This document shows positions 53,176 to 62,313 of a DNA stretch of 64,000 nucleotides, one piece after another; position 1 is the stretch's first letter, and each line of letters opens with the position of its first letter. The notes under the pieces were generated by a model, which searched no databases, was not told the origin of the DNA, and saw only the letters and a program-made list of their open reading frames with translations. The DNA is from JAKVBK01 sp022447275 (lineage in GTDB: Bacteria > Pseudomonadota > Alphaproteobacteria > Rhodobacterales > Rhodobacteraceae), in NCBI GenBank assembly GCA_047125605.1, contig CP138932.1, positions 248,001-312,000 of the forward strand, in the 5' to 3' direction. A program made the translations under genes and the position numbers.

Positions 53176-54384
53176 TCATTGCTGGCGCATCACCAGTCCG
53201 CCGGGCCCACGCTCAATGCGGCCTTCAAGTTCGAGCAAGGTCAGCGCCGACTCAATGGCGGCAGGGGGCTGGCCCAGATCGCGCACCAATTGATCGCGTG
53301 CCACGGGCGACATGCCGAGGCGATTCATGATCGTGTCCGTCAAAGGGGCATCGTGCGATTTGGGCTTTTGCGGGGGCGTTGGCGCTTCCAAAGCGAGCAA
53401 ACCTAGATGATCGGGGATCTCCAGCAAGTCATTTGCCATAGCCGCACCGATTTGGGCGGGTTGGGCCGGGCCGTTTGGGATGACGGCACGCATCTCAAGG
53501 CTGGGAAGGGCCTCGAGGATGTCAGCCGCCCCGCGCACCAGTTGAGCGCCGTCCCGGATCAGCATGTTACATCCAGCAGCGCGTGGGTCCATCGGGTGGC
53601 CCGGAACAGCCATGACATCGCGGCCCTGGTCCAAGGCCAGGCGCGCGGTGCCCAGGCTTCCCGAACGCAGGGCCGCCTCAACCACCACGGTGGCAGCGCA
53701 GATTCCGGTGATAATGCGATTGCGGCGAGGAAAATCACGGGCCTGTGCCCGGTATCCCGGGGGCCGCTCCGAAACCAGAAGGCCGGCTTTCGCGATGTCT
53801 TGATGCAGGCGGCTGTGTTCAGATGGGTAGGCCATGTCCACGCCGCCGGCCAAGACCGCCACAGTACCTGTCTGCAGGGCGGCGCTGTGTGCGGCCCCAT
53901 CAATCCCGCGCGCAAGGCCTGAAACAATCGTGCAGCTATCGGCGCCAAGGTCTTGGGCCATGGCGCGGGCCATTCGCAGCCCCATGGAAGACGCATTGCG
54001 GGCCCCGATCAGGGCCACGCAGCGGCTCTGCGCCAAGTCTGGGGTGCCAATCGCCCAAAGCAGAGGAGGTGGATCATGGATCTGGGCGAGAGCCGTGGGA
54101 TAGTTGGCCGCCCCAAGATAAAGCGCCCGGGCCCCAGCCCGCCTTGCAGCGCGCAATTCGGCATGCACCACACCTTCTGGGCAGGGCTTGTAGCTGGTGT
54201 CGCCCGCCTTGGCCGCAACTCCCGGCAATGCTTCCAGTGCCGCGGTGGCAGCCCCATGTTGGCGCATCAATCTTAGGAAGGTGGCAGGCCCCACACGCCT
54301 TGAGCGCAAGAGACGGAGCCACGATAACTTATCTTCTTCCGTGGTGGGTGGTGCGAGGGGGGGTGGGGAAGAGGACAATTCCAT
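53176..54384 (-). CDS. dprA: DNA-processing protein DprA
   Basis: A 402-aa DprA/Smf protein that binds incoming single-stranded DNA and loads RecA. The central Rossmann-like domain has VALIGARNAS, SGLARGIDGAAH, VAVLAGGVDMAYPSEH and the long FPRRNRIITGI. A C-terminal winged helix (about residues 335-402) ends the protein. It is about 30 residues longer than minimal DprA because of a helical N-terminal segment. It is followed by topA, as in other alphaproteobacteria. Confidence 0.94.
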   Translation of the reverse strand: MELSSSPPPLAPPTTEEDKLSWLRLLRSRRVGPATFLRLMRQHGAATAALEALPGVAAKAGDTSYKPCPEGVVHAELRAARRAGARALYLGAANYPTALAQIHDPPPLLWAIGTPDLAQSRCVALIGARNASSMGLRMARAMAQDLGADSCTIVSGLARGIDGAAHSAALQTGTVAVLAGGVDMAYPSEHSRLHQDIAKAGLLVSERPPGYRAQARDFPRRNRIITGICAATVVVEAALRSGSLGTARLALDQGRDVMAVPGHPMDPRAAGCNMLIRDGAQLVRGAADILEALPSLEMRAVIPNGPAQPAQIGAAMANDLLEIPDHLGLLALEAPTPPQKPKSHDAPLTDTIMNRLGMSPVARDQLVRDLGQPPAAIESALTLLELEGRIERGPGGLVMRQQ

Positions 54385-54611
54385 GTCACCGCCGCTCCGT
54401 CATCTTGCAGACAAGGTTTAGCCCTCAATTGGTTAATGGCGGGTAAACATATTTTGATAATCAACCAAGAGGCGAATTAATTTTTCTTTTTAGCGACCTT
54501 CAGAACGTGGTTCACAAAACAGCCTAACAAAGAGCCTCATGCGCTGCTGGCGCATGAGGATGATGTAGGTTAGTACTTAATTTCAATGTCTTAGCTTGTT
54601 CTGTGGCGCGC
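54385..54611. other. Intergenic region between tldD and dprA
   Basis: 227 AT-rich bases containing a perfect hairpin at 54535-54559 (listed separately) and probably the dprA promoter. No gene or RNA gene recognised. Confidence 0.4.
54535..54559 (-). terminator. Hairpin downstream of tldD, possible terminator
   Basis: CCTCATGCGC (54535-54544) and GCGCATGAGG (54550-54559) form a perfect 10-bp stem with a 5-base loop. On the minus strand it is followed by CTCTTTGTT, a weak T tract, so it may terminate tldD transcription. Confidence 0.55.
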
Positions 54612-56036
54612 TTAGTCGGTTTTTGCGCCGCCAATCGTCAAACCGCCAATCATCAGCGTTGGCTGGCCCACCCCGACCGGAACCCATTGCCCGGCCTTTC
54701 CGCAGGTGCCGATTCCCGGATCCAGCGCCATGTCGTTGCCTATGGCGCGAATGTGGCGCAAGGCGGTCGCGCCATCGCCGATAAGGGTGGCGCCTTTGAC
54801 GGGGGCTCCCACTTTGCCATCCTTCACCCGGTAGGCCTCAGTGCAGGAAAACACAAACTTGCCGTTGGTAATGTCGACCTGACCGCCGCCAAAGCCAACC
54901 GCATAGATACCGTCTTTCAGGTCGGCCAAGATCGCTTCGGGTTCTGCATCACCGCTGAGCATATAAGTATTCGTCATGCGCGGCATCGGGGGATGGGCAT
55001 AGCTCTGTCGCCGCCCATTGCCGGTGGGCGCCACATCCATCAGTCGCGCGTTTTGCCTGTCCTGCATGTACCCCACGAGGATTCCGTCCTCGATCAGAGT
55101 GGTGCAGTTTGAGGGCGTGCCTTCATCATCGACCGAGATCGAGCCGCGGCGATCGGGCAGGGTGCCGTCATCGACAACCGTTACGCCGGGCGCGGCGATC
55201 CGTTGGCCTACCAACCCTGCAAATGCCGAAGATTTCTTGCGGTTGAAATCGCCTTCGAGCCCGTGACCGATGGCTTCGTGCAGCAGGATGCCCGGCCAGC
55301 CCGGACCCAGCACAACATCCATCACGCCGGCAGGCGCGGCTTCTGCTTCGAGGTTCACCAAGGCAATACGCAGCGCTTCGCGGATCATGGGCTCCCACGT
55401 GGTGCGCGCGATCAGGCCGTGCAATTCGATTCGGCCGCCGCCCCCGGTGCCACCGGATTCGCGCCGCCCGTTCTCTTCGACAATCACAGAGACATTGAGC
55501 CGCGCAATCGGTCGGGTATCGGCCACGCGCCGTCCATCGGGGCGCAGAATTTCAACTTCTTGGCAGCCCGCCGCCAAGGTGGCCGACACTTGAACGACCC
55601 TGCTGTCCAGATCCCGAGCAAAGGCATCGATTTCGCGCAAAGTCTCGATCTTTACCGGAAATGGCGCGCCGACGATCGGATCAAAATCGCCATAGAGCTT
55701 GCGATTTGTGGCAGGGGGCGGGCCTGCGAGCGTGCCGCCGCCTGCGCCAACCGCCCGTCGTGCGGTGTCAGCGGCGCGCATCATCGCGGCTTCGGAGATT
55801 TCCGTGGAATGGGCATAGCCGCTGGTTTCGCCGCGCACGGCCCGCAGCCCGAATCCCTCGGCGGCATCGTAAGAGGCATTCTTGAGCCGCCCATCATCAA
55901 AAACCACGGTTTCAGAGCGCCGCCGCTCCAGAAAAAGCTCGCCATCATCAGCGCCCAGCGTCGCGGCTTGCAAGATTGACAGGGCTGCGGCCTCATCCAC
56001 CTGAGTCGCAAAAGGGTCAAATCTGTCCTCGGCCAT
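54612..56036 (-). CDS. tldD: Metalloprotease TldD
   Basis: A 474-aa TldD of the TldD/TldE zinc protease pair, which degrades unfolded peptides and matures modified peptides. The active-site helix HEAIGHGLEGDFN and DDEGTPS are present, and the C-terminal GxGTCGKAGQWVPVG-type loop. TldE (PmbA) is not in the window. Divergent from ctaC, with 235 bases between starts. Confidence 0.94.
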   Translation of the reverse strand: MAEDRFDPFATQVDEAAALSILQAATLGADDGELFLERRRSETVVFDDGRLKNASYDAAEGFGLRAVRGETSGYAHSTEISEAAMMRAADTARRAVGAGGGTLAGPPPATNRKLYGDFDPIVGAPFPVKIETLREIDAFARDLDSRVVQVSATLAAGCQEVEILRPDGRRVADTRPIARLNVSVIVEENGRRESGGTGGGGRIELHGLIARTTWEPMIREALRIALVNLEAEAAPAGVMDVVLGPGWPGILLHEAIGHGLEGDFNRKKSSAFAGLVGQRIAAPGVTVVDDGTLPDRRGSISVDDEGTPSNCTTLIEDGILVGYMQDRQNARLMDVAPTGNGRRQSYAHPPMPRMTNTYMLSGDAEPEAILADLKDGIYAVGFGGGQVDITNGKFVFSCTEAYRVKDGKVGAPVKGATLIGDGATALRHIRAIGNDMALDPGIGTCGKAGQWVPVGVGQPTLMIGGLTIGGAKTD

Positions 56037-56271
56037 GTGTACTCCTGCATACCTGCGGGGCGGATTGCGCCCGGCAACGCCCGTTGCGTTGCGATTTCAC
56101 TGGATTTTTTACCGCTCAGCGGCGCATTGCCGCGCGTGAACAGCTTGATCCTCCATAGTGCAATATGATGTTTAGCGCCCAGGGAACAATGCCGCGCGCT
56201 GCGATGTGATATCGCCGGGGCGGCCGAATTGGGAACGGGGCGACGAAACGCCCTCGCTACAGGACGGACAC

Positions 56272-57135
56272 ATGCAACTGAACCGACGCTTCCGCGGAGC
56301 AGCCGCTGCTCTCGCCGCCACGCTCACAGCACCTATGGCGCTGGCCCAGGCCGTGCCAAGCGACCTGCCCGTTATTGGTGTTCCAGTTGATGGTGCGATG
56401 GGCTTCCAGCCCGCCGTGACGGAACTGGCCCGTGATCTGCAGTGGCTCGATGGCCTGCTGCTGGTCATCATCACGATCATCAGCCTCTTTGTGACGGCTC
56501 TGCTGGCCTATGCCTGCTTCGCCTTCTACGAAAAGCGCAACAAGACGCCTGCCACCTTTACGCACAACTCGCCGCTGGAAATCACGTGGACCCTGGTGCC
56601 CATCGGTATCCTTGTGTTCATCGGTGCCTTCTCGCTGCCCGTGCTCTTTAAGCAGCAGGAAATCCCTGAGGCCGACATCGTCGTGAAGGCCACCGGATAC
56701 CAGTGGTACTGGGGCTATGAGTATCCCGAGCACGACTTCGGTTTCGACAGCCTGATGTTGGCGCGCGAAGAGCTGCCGGAATATGGCTATGCCGACGAGC
56801 ATTACCTGCTGGCAACCGACACAGCGATCGTGGTGCCCGTCAACAAGACGGTGGTTGTGCAGGTGACGGCCGCTGACGTGATCCATTCCTGGACGATCCC
56901 TGCCTTTGGCGTGAAGCAGGATGGCGTGCCCGGCCGCGTTGCTGAACTGTGGTTCAACGTCGAGCAGGAAGGCGTCTACTTCGGCCAGTGCTCCGAACTT
57001 TGCGGCATCAACCACGCCTACATGCCGATCACCGTCAAGGCCGTGAGCCAAGACGTGTATGAAGCCTGGCTGGATGGCGCGATCGAGGAATATGCCGGCA
57101 CGCCGCGCACGTTGGATGTCGCTTCGGCGGACTGA
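56272..57135 (+). CDS. ctaC: Cytochrome c oxidase subunit II
   Basis: A 287-aa subunit II of an aa3-type oxidase. A signal peptide ending at ALAQA near residue 26 is followed by two membrane helices. The periplasmic cupredoxin domain holds the CuA site: His205 (HSWTIPAFG), Cys240, Glu242, Cys244, His248 and Met251. The aromatic YQWYWGYEYP is the electron entry patch. ATG 56272 is chosen for the signal peptide. Subunit I is not in the window, as in Paracoccus where ctaD lies apart. Confidence 0.96.
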   Translation: MQLNRRFRGAAAALAATLTAPMALAQAVPSDLPVIGVPVDGAMGFQPAVTELARDLQWLDGLLLVIITIISLFVTALLAYACFAFYEKRNKTPATFTHNSPLEITWTLVPIGILVFIGAFSLPVLFKQQEIPEADIVVKATGYQWYWGYEYPEHDFGFDSLMLAREELPEYGYADEHYLLATDTAIVVPVNKTVVVQVTAADVIHSWTIPAFGVKQDGVPGRVAELWFNVEQEGVYFGQCSELCGINHAYMPITVKAVSQDVYEAWLDGAIEEYAGTPRTLDVASAD

Positions 57136-57218
57136 GGACTGAGGCCGGCGCCTCCCATGTGAGCGGGGCCGGTACAATGCCCAACGCAGGCCGCGTGTCT
57201 GAAGGGCCAAAAGATTGG

Positions 57219-57243
57219 AGCGCGCCAAGCACGGCGCGCTTTT
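57219..57243 (+). terminator. Hairpin between ctaC and ctaB
   Basis: AGCGCGCC (57219-57226) pairs with GGCGCGCT (57233-57240) around AAGCAC, followed by TTT. It may partly terminate ctaC mRNA so that the structural subunit is made in excess of the assembly factors. Confidence 0.7.
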
Positions 57244-57320
57244 GAACCGCGTAGCAACCTGACGGCCCTTGTAGGCAGCTCATCACTACGAATGGATCCC
57301 GACTGGAGGGGATTGGTAGA

Positions 57321-58262
57321 ATGGCGGACACAGATCTTTACGCTCCCGGCGTGGCACGGGAGCCCGGCCTGAAGGACTACTTCGACCTCCTGAAGCCGCG
57401 CGTCATGTCGCTTGTGGTGTTTACCGCGCTTGCCGGGCTTTTGGTGGCTCCGCAAAGCGTGCACCCCATGGTTGGCTTTACGGCGATCCTGTTTGTCGCC
57501 ATCGGAGCCGGGGCATCTGGTGCTTTGAACATGTGGTGGGACGCCGACATTGATGAGGTGATGCGTCGGACCGCACGCCGCCCCATCCCTGACGGCCGTG
57601 TGCCTGCCTCCGATGCGCTTGCGCTGGGCCTTGGCCTGTCCGGTCTTTCGGTGATCATGGTGGGCTTGGCGGCCAATCTTCTGGCCGCCGCACTGCTGGC
57701 CTTCACGATCTTCTTCTACGCTGTTGTCTACTCTATGTGGCTCAAGCGCTGGACGCCTCAGAACATTGTCATTGGGGGCGCAGCCGGGGCTTTCCCTCCG
57801 ATGATCGGCTGGGCAATCGCCACCGGGGGCGTGTCGATCGAATCGATCTGCATGTTCATGCTGATCTTCCTGTGGACGCCGCCGCATTTCTGGGCGCTCG
57901 CCCTGTTCATGAAAGATGACTATTCGAACGCCGGTGTGCCAATGCTGACCGTAACGCACGGGCACAGATCCACCCGCCGTCACATCTTTGTTTACACGCT
58001 GGTTCTGGCCGCCTTTGCCATTGGCATGGGCTTCACCTCCATCGGCGGTCCAATCTACTTGAGCGTTGCCGTCGTCATGAATGCGATCTTCTGCAAAGGT
58101 GCGTTCGATATTCTGCGCCGGGACCGTGCGGCAGCCGACGCCGATGGCTTTGCGGTTGAGAAATCCTTCTTCAAGTTCTCGCTGCTGTATCTGTTCCTGC
58201 ATTTCGGTGCCCTGCTGGGCGACGCGGCCCTGCGCAGCGCTGGCCTTTGGGGAGGGTTCTGA
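57321..58262 (+). CDS. ctaB: Heme O synthase (protoheme IX farnesyltransferase)
   Basis: A 313-aa UbiA-family prenyltransferase that farnesylates heme B for the aa3 oxidase. Nine hydrophobic helices are visible. The Mg/pyrophosphate motif NMWWDADIDEVM lies near residue 72, and LWTPPHFWALAL and TRRHI loops are typical. GGAGGGG lies 8 bases before the ATG. The coxF-like gene follows after 1 base. Confidence 0.95.
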   Translation: MADTDLYAPGVAREPGLKDYFDLLKPRVMSLVVFTALAGLLVAPQSVHPMVGFTAILFVAIGAGASGALNMWWDADIDEVMRRTARRPIPDGRVPASDALALGLGLSGLSVIMVGLAANLLAAALLAFTIFFYAVVYSMWLKRWTPQNIVIGGAAGAFPPMIGWAIATGGVSIESICMFMLIFLWTPPHFWALALFMKDDYSNAGVPMLTVTHGHRSTRRHIFVYTLVLAAFAIGMGFTSIGGPIYLSVAVVMNAIFCKGAFDILRRDRAAADADGFAVEKSFFKFSLLYLFLHFGALLGDAALRSAGLWGGF

Positions 58263-58263
58263 G

Positions 58264-58446
58264 ATGATCCGTGCCGAGCATGAAATCCACACCCGCCGGA
58301 AAAGCCGCAACGTGGGCGTCGGCCTGATTCTGGCCACCTTCGCGCTGATTGTGTTCGGCCTCTCTGCAGTCAAGATCACCAATGTGGGCCCGCAGGAGAG
58401 CTTTGATCACGTCGTACGTCCTGCTCTGGCCGTGGAGGATAGCTGA
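58264..58446 (+). CDS. Small membrane protein, CoxF-like
   Basis: A 60-aa protein with a polar N-terminus (HEIHTRRKSRN), one transmembrane helix at about residues 17-38 and a short periplasmic tail. Its size, single helix and place between ctaB and ctaG match the small CoxF/orf protein of alphaproteobacterial oxidase operons, which helps oxidase maturation. The ATG is 1 base after the ctaB stop and the stop 2 bases before ctaG. Confidence 0.8.
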   Translation: MIRAEHEIHTRRKSRNVGVGLILATFALIVFGLSAVKITNVGPQESFDHVVRPALAVEDS

Positions 58447-58448
58447 GC

Positions 58449-59045
58449 ATGAAGCTTTTCAGTGGACTTGACCCAAAGACACGGACCGCCGCACAGGCGG
58501 CGACCGTTGTGGTGGTCATGGGCGCGCTGGCTTGGGCTTCGGTGCCGTTTTACGATTGGTTCTGCCGTGTGACCGGATTTGGGGGCACAACGCTCGTGGC
58601 AGAAACAGCACCCGAGGACATTCTCGATCAGACCGTCACCGTGCGGTTTGATGCCTCCAAGGCACGGGACTTCCCGTGGGAGTTCAAAGCCGTCGAGCAT
58701 GAGATGGAACTGCGCATTGGGGAAACCGGGCTGGCCTTCTATGAAGCCTACAACCCGACTGACCGTCCGGTGGCCGGCTCGGCCAGCTACAACGTGGCCC
58801 CCTATGAGGCCGGCGGGTTCTTCGTCAAAATCGCCTGCTTCTGCTTTGAGGAACAGGTGTTGCAGCCCGGAGAGCGGGTGATGATGCCCGTAACCTTCTT
58901 CGTTGACCCCGAAATCGTCACGGACCGCGACGCGAAATACGTCCACTCGATAACGCTGTCGTACACATTTTATGAGATTGATCTGCCCGAGGAGCAGCAG
59001 GCCGCCTTGGACCTGCCTTCGGCATCTGGGGACGATCTGAACTGA
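58449..59045 (+). CDS. ctaG: Cytochrome c oxidase assembly protein CtaG (Cox11)
   Basis: A 198-aa copper chaperone that delivers Cu to the CuB site of subunit I. An N-terminal membrane helix (about 15-34) is followed by a periplasmic immunoglobulin-like domain with the copper-binding KIACFCFEEQ and VTFFVDPE. The Cys just after the helix (WFCRVTGFGG) is also conserved. Part of the ctaB-coxF-ctaG-ctaE run. Confidence 0.95.
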   Translation: MKLFSGLDPKTRTAAQAATVVVVMGALAWASVPFYDWFCRVTGFGGTTLVAETAPEDILDQTVTVRFDASKARDFPWEFKAVEHEMELRIGETGLAFYEAYNPTDRPVAGSASYNVAPYEAGGFFVKIACFCFEEQVLQPGERVMMPVTFFVDPEIVTDRDAKYVHSITLSYTFYEIDLPEEQQAALDLPSASGDDLN

Positions 59046-59139
59046 ACACCGGGGCCGGGGCTTTCCCGGCGCCATCCACGAATAAGGCGGGTGCCAAACT
59101 CCGCCACGCAACAAGACCCACGCCGGAAAGGGACACCCG

Positions 59140-59946
59140 ATGGCACATGAAAAAAACCACGACTACCACATCCTGAACCCCTCTTTGTGGCCGCTCATCG
59201 GCGCAGCAAGCGGGTTTGTCATGCTGTTTGGCGCCGTCATGTGGATGCATGCGGTGACACCGTTTGTCTTCTTTGCGGGCTTGGCTGGCGTCCTGTACAC
59301 CATGTTCGGCTGGTGGTCTGAGACAATTGCCGAAAACCAGGCGGGCGATCACACGCCGGTTGTTCTGATCGGTCTGCGTTACGGCTTCATCCTGTTCATC
59401 ATGTCCGAGGTGATGTTCTTCTCGGCGTGGTTCTGGTCGTTCTTCAAGCATGCGCTCTATCCGATGGATCCCGGCGGCATGTCGCCCGCTGTCGATGGTG
59501 TTTGGCCCCCCGCTGGCATCGAGACGTTTGATCCTTGGCACCTGCCGCTGATCAACACGCTGATCCTGCTGTGCTCTGGCTGTGCCGCCACGTGGGCGCA
59601 CCACGCGCTGGTGCATGAGGACAACCGCAAGGATGTGGCCAACGGTCTGATCATCGCTGTCCTGCTGGGCATGGTGTTCACGGTATTCCAGGCCTACGAA
59701 TACAGCCACGCTGCCTTTGGCTTCTCTGGCAACATCTATGGTGCCAACTTCTACATGGCCACGGGCTTCCATGGCTTCCACGTGATCGTGGGCACGATCT
59801 TCCTGTTCATCTGCTACCTGCGTGTGCGGGCTGGCCACTTCACGGCCGACAGCCACATCGGCTTTGAGGCTGCTGCTTGGTACTGGCACTTCGTGGACGT
59901 GGTCTGGCTGTTCCTGTTTGCAGCTGTCTATGTCTGGGGCGGCTAA
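59140..59946 (+). CDS. ctaE: Cytochrome c oxidase subunit III
   Basis: A 268-aa membrane subunit III with seven helices. Characteristic stretches are HDYHILNPSLWPL at the start, MSEVMFFSAWFWSFF, GFHGFHVIVGTIFL and the C-terminal AAWYWHFVDVVWLFLF. GGAAAGGGAC precedes the ATG. It ends 50 bases before a terminator. Confidence 0.96.
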   Translation: MAHEKNHDYHILNPSLWPLIGAASGFVMLFGAVMWMHAVTPFVFFAGLAGVLYTMFGWWSETIAENQAGDHTPVVLIGLRYGFILFIMSEVMFFSAWFWSFFKHALYPMDPGGMSPAVDGVWPPAGIETFDPWHLPLINTLILLCSGCAATWAHHALVHEDNRKDVANGLIIAVLLGMVFTVFQAYEYSHAAFGFSGNIYGANFYMATGFHGFHVIVGTIFLFICYLRVRAGHFTADSHIGFEAAAWYWHFVDVVWLFLFAAVYVWGG

Positions 59947-59996
59947 CTGGGGCTGATCTCAGCGCAGATTCAACAAGGATCGGCAGAAATTTTGAA

Positions 59997-60024
59997 GGGG
60001 CGCGGCATCGGCTGCGCCCCTTTT
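59997..60024 (+). terminator. Rho-independent terminator of the oxidase operon
   Basis: GGGGCGCGGC and GGCTGCGCCCC enclose a small loop; one base is unpaired, and TTTT follows at 60021-60024. It ends the ctaE message. Confidence 0.85.
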
Positions 60025-60241
60025 GTTTGGGGCAATTCTACGTATCCCCTGGAGCAAAAGGCACCCGCGCGCCGGAGCATGGACACTGCTAGAGTGCCGT
60101 TGCTAAGACGGCGTGTGCCAGATGGCGTGTTGCCCGTCCTATCCACGGGAGACGGGCGCGCGCAGGGTGCTTTAATCCCGGACGGAAACAGGATAGGCAA
60201 AGCCCGCTCGCAACATGGGTTGCGGCCAACAGGGATATGCC
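60025..60241. other. Leader region of the SURF1 gene
   Basis: 217 bases between the ctaE terminator and the SURF1 gene. No gene or RNA gene recognised; probably a promoter for SURF1-thrC. Confidence 0.4.
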
Positions 60242-60913
60242 ATGCGCTTCATTGCCCCCATCGCGATCGGACTGCTCGGCACTGTCGTGCTCGTTCTGCT
60301 GGGCAATTGGCAAATCGAGCGTTTGGCCTGGAAGGAAGCCTTGTTGGCAGATATCGAGGCGCGGCTTTTGGCCGATCCCGTTCCCTTGCCCGCTGTGCCG
60401 GATCCGGACAAAGATAACTTCCTTGCCGTCACCGTTGAAGGCCAGCTGGGTCCGCGCGAATTGCAGGTGCTTGTTTCCACGAAGGGGCAGGGCGCCGGCT
60501 ATCGCCTGATCCGTGCCCTTGAAATGGCTGATGGCCGTCGGGTGCTGGTGGATCTGGGCTATGTGCGGGCCGCGCAAAGGCGGCAGGAACGTCCGGCAGG
60601 TGAGGCTGCCATTGTCGGCAATCTGCGCTGGCCCGACGACAGGAACGGCTCAACGCCTGAAAATGACGTTGCGCGCAATGACTGGTTCGCCCGGGACCTC
60701 GATCAGATGGCTGATGAGTTGGAGACCGAGGCCACTTTGGTCGTGGCGCGCACGGTGCGTCCCGACAAGCAAACCCAGCCCCTGCCGACCGGCAGCGCGG
60801 GCATTCCCAACGATCACCTCGGCTACGCCATGACGTGGTATGGCCTCGCCCTTGTCTGGGCGGGGATGACACTGTTCTGGATCTGGCGTATGGCGAGCCG
60901 CAAGACCAGCTAG
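60242..60913 (+). CDS. SURF1-family oxidase assembly protein
   Basis: A 223-aa SURF1 (Shy1) protein that helps insert heme a into the aa3 oxidase. Two membrane helices lie at the ends (about residues 3-22 and 197-216), with a periplasmic domain between. Typical motifs are LGNWQIERLAWK, GYRLIRAL and NDHLGYAMTWYGLA. ATG 60242 is preferred to 60215 because it begins right before the first helix. Position beside the oxidase genes fits. Confidence 0.92.
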   Translation: MRFIAPIAIGLLGTVVLVLLGNWQIERLAWKEALLADIEARLLADPVPLPAVPDPDKDNFLAVTVEGQLGPRELQVLVSTKGQGAGYRLIRALEMADGRRVLVDLGYVRAAQRRQERPAGEAAIVGNLRWPDDRNGSTPENDVARNDWFARDLDQMADELETEATLVVARTVRPDKQTQPLPTGSAGIPNDHLGYAMTWYGLALVWAGMTLFWIWRMASRKTS

Positions 60914-60924
60914 GACGGTAGGAC

Positions 60925-62313
60925 ATGCGCTATATCTCGACCCGGGGCCAAGCCCCCGAGCTCAGCTTCGAAGAGGCTATGCTGACGGGCCTTGCCCGGG
61001 ATGGTGGCCTCTATGTGCCGGCCCAGGTCCCGCAGATGTCGGACGCAGAGATCGCGGCGCTCGCGGGCGAGCCCTACGAGGAAATTGCCTTTCGCGTGAT
61101 GCGCCCCTTCGTGGGCGATGCGTTTGACGATGACACGTTCCGCGAGATCATTGCCAAAGCTTATGCAGGCTTTGGGCATGACGCGCGCGCGCCCCTTGTG
61201 CAACTCGGCCCCAACCATCACTTGCTGGAGCTATTTCACGGGCCGACGCTGGCGTTCAAGGATTTCGCCATGCAGTTGATCGGACAGATGTTCCAAGTGG
61301 CGTTGGGCCGCTCGGGCCGACGGGTCACGATCGTGGGGGCAACCTCCGGTGACACCGGATCGGCCGCCATCGAGGCGTTCCGCGGCCTGTCCAATGTGGA
61401 TGTGTTTATCTTGTACCCCCATGGCCGGGTGTCCGATGTGCAGCGTCGCCAGATGACAACCCCGGTTGAAAGCAACGTTCATGCTTTGGCTCTTGAAGGG
61501 GATTTTGACGATTGTCAGGCCCGCCTGAAAGACATGTTCAACGATTTCGATTTCCGGGACAGGGTTGGCCTCGCCGGGGTCAACTCTATCAATTGGGCGC
61601 GCGTTCTGGCGCAGGTGGTGTACTATTTTTCGGCCGCAACGAGCCTCGGGGCACCGGGCCGTGCAGTGGATTTCACCGTGCCGACGGGCAATTTCGGCGA
61701 TATCTTTGCGGGCCATGTGGCGCGGGCGATGGGCTTGCCAATCGGGCGGCTTGTGGTGGCCACCAACCGCAATGATATCCTGCACCGCTGCATCCGCACC
61801 GGGGCCTATGAAAAGCAGGGCGTCGAGCCGACGATCAGCCCGTCCATGGACATCGAGGTGTCTTCCAATTTTGAACGCGCTCTCTTTGATCTCTATGATC
61901 GCGACGGCGCGGCCATCGCTCAGTTGATGGACGAACTCAAGCACAAGGGCGGCTTCACGGTTTCGCAAGGGGTGCTGGGCAAGCTGCAGGAGGCCTATGG
62001 CTCCGGCATGGCGGACGAGGCGGCCACCAGCGCCACCATCGCCCGCGCCTATCACAGCACCCATGAATTGCTGTGCCCCCATTCCGCTGTTGGCGTGCAT
62101 GTGGCCGAGCCCCATATCGGGGCCAACCCGATGGTGACATTGGCCACCGCCCACCCCGCCAAGTTCCCTGCCGCGGTGGAGGCCGCCACCGGCATCCATC
62201 CACCGCTGCCAGACCGGATGGCCGATCTGTTTGAGCGGCCTGAGCGGCTGACGCAGGTGGCCAATGACCTTACCGCCCTGGAAACCCTGATCGAGGAAAG
62301 GCGCAGCGTTTGA
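60925..62313 (+). CDS. thrC: Threonine synthase
   Basis: A 462-aa PLP enzyme that makes threonine from phosphohomoserine. The lysine bound to PLP is Lys112 in GPTLAFKDFAMQ. GATSGDTGSAA follows, and the family N-terminus MRYISTRG is present. Length suits the longer (class II) form. The stop overlaps the M16 peptidase start (TTGA). The order SURF1-thrC-M16 peptidase-acetyltransferase is common in this group. Confidence 0.96.
   Translation: MRYISTRGQAPELSFEEAMLTGLARDGGLYVPAQVPQMSDAEIAALAGEPYEEIAFRVMRPFVGDAFDDDTFREIIAKAYAGFGHDARAPLVQLGPNHHLLELFHGPTLAFKDFAMQLIGQMFQVALGRSGRRVTIVGATSGDTGSAAIEAFRGLSNVDVFILYPHGRVSDVQRRQMTTPVESNVHALALEGDFDDCQARLKDMFNDFDFRDRVGLAGVNSINWARVLAQVVYYFSAATSLGAPGRAVDFTVPTGNFGDIFAGHVARAMGLPIGRLVVATNRNDILHRCIRTGAYEKQGVEPTISPSMDIEVSSNFERALFDLYDRDGAAIAQLMDELKHKGGFTVSQGVLGKLQEAYGSGMADEAATSATIARAYHSTHELLCPHSAVGVHVAEPHIGANPMVTLATAHPAKFPAAVEAATGIHPPLPDRMADLFERPERLTQVANDLTALETLIEERRSV

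Noticed and set aside
56037..56271. Possible small RNA or gene in the tldD/ctaC divergent region
   Set aside because: No conserved frame or terminator; best read as two back-to-back promoters.
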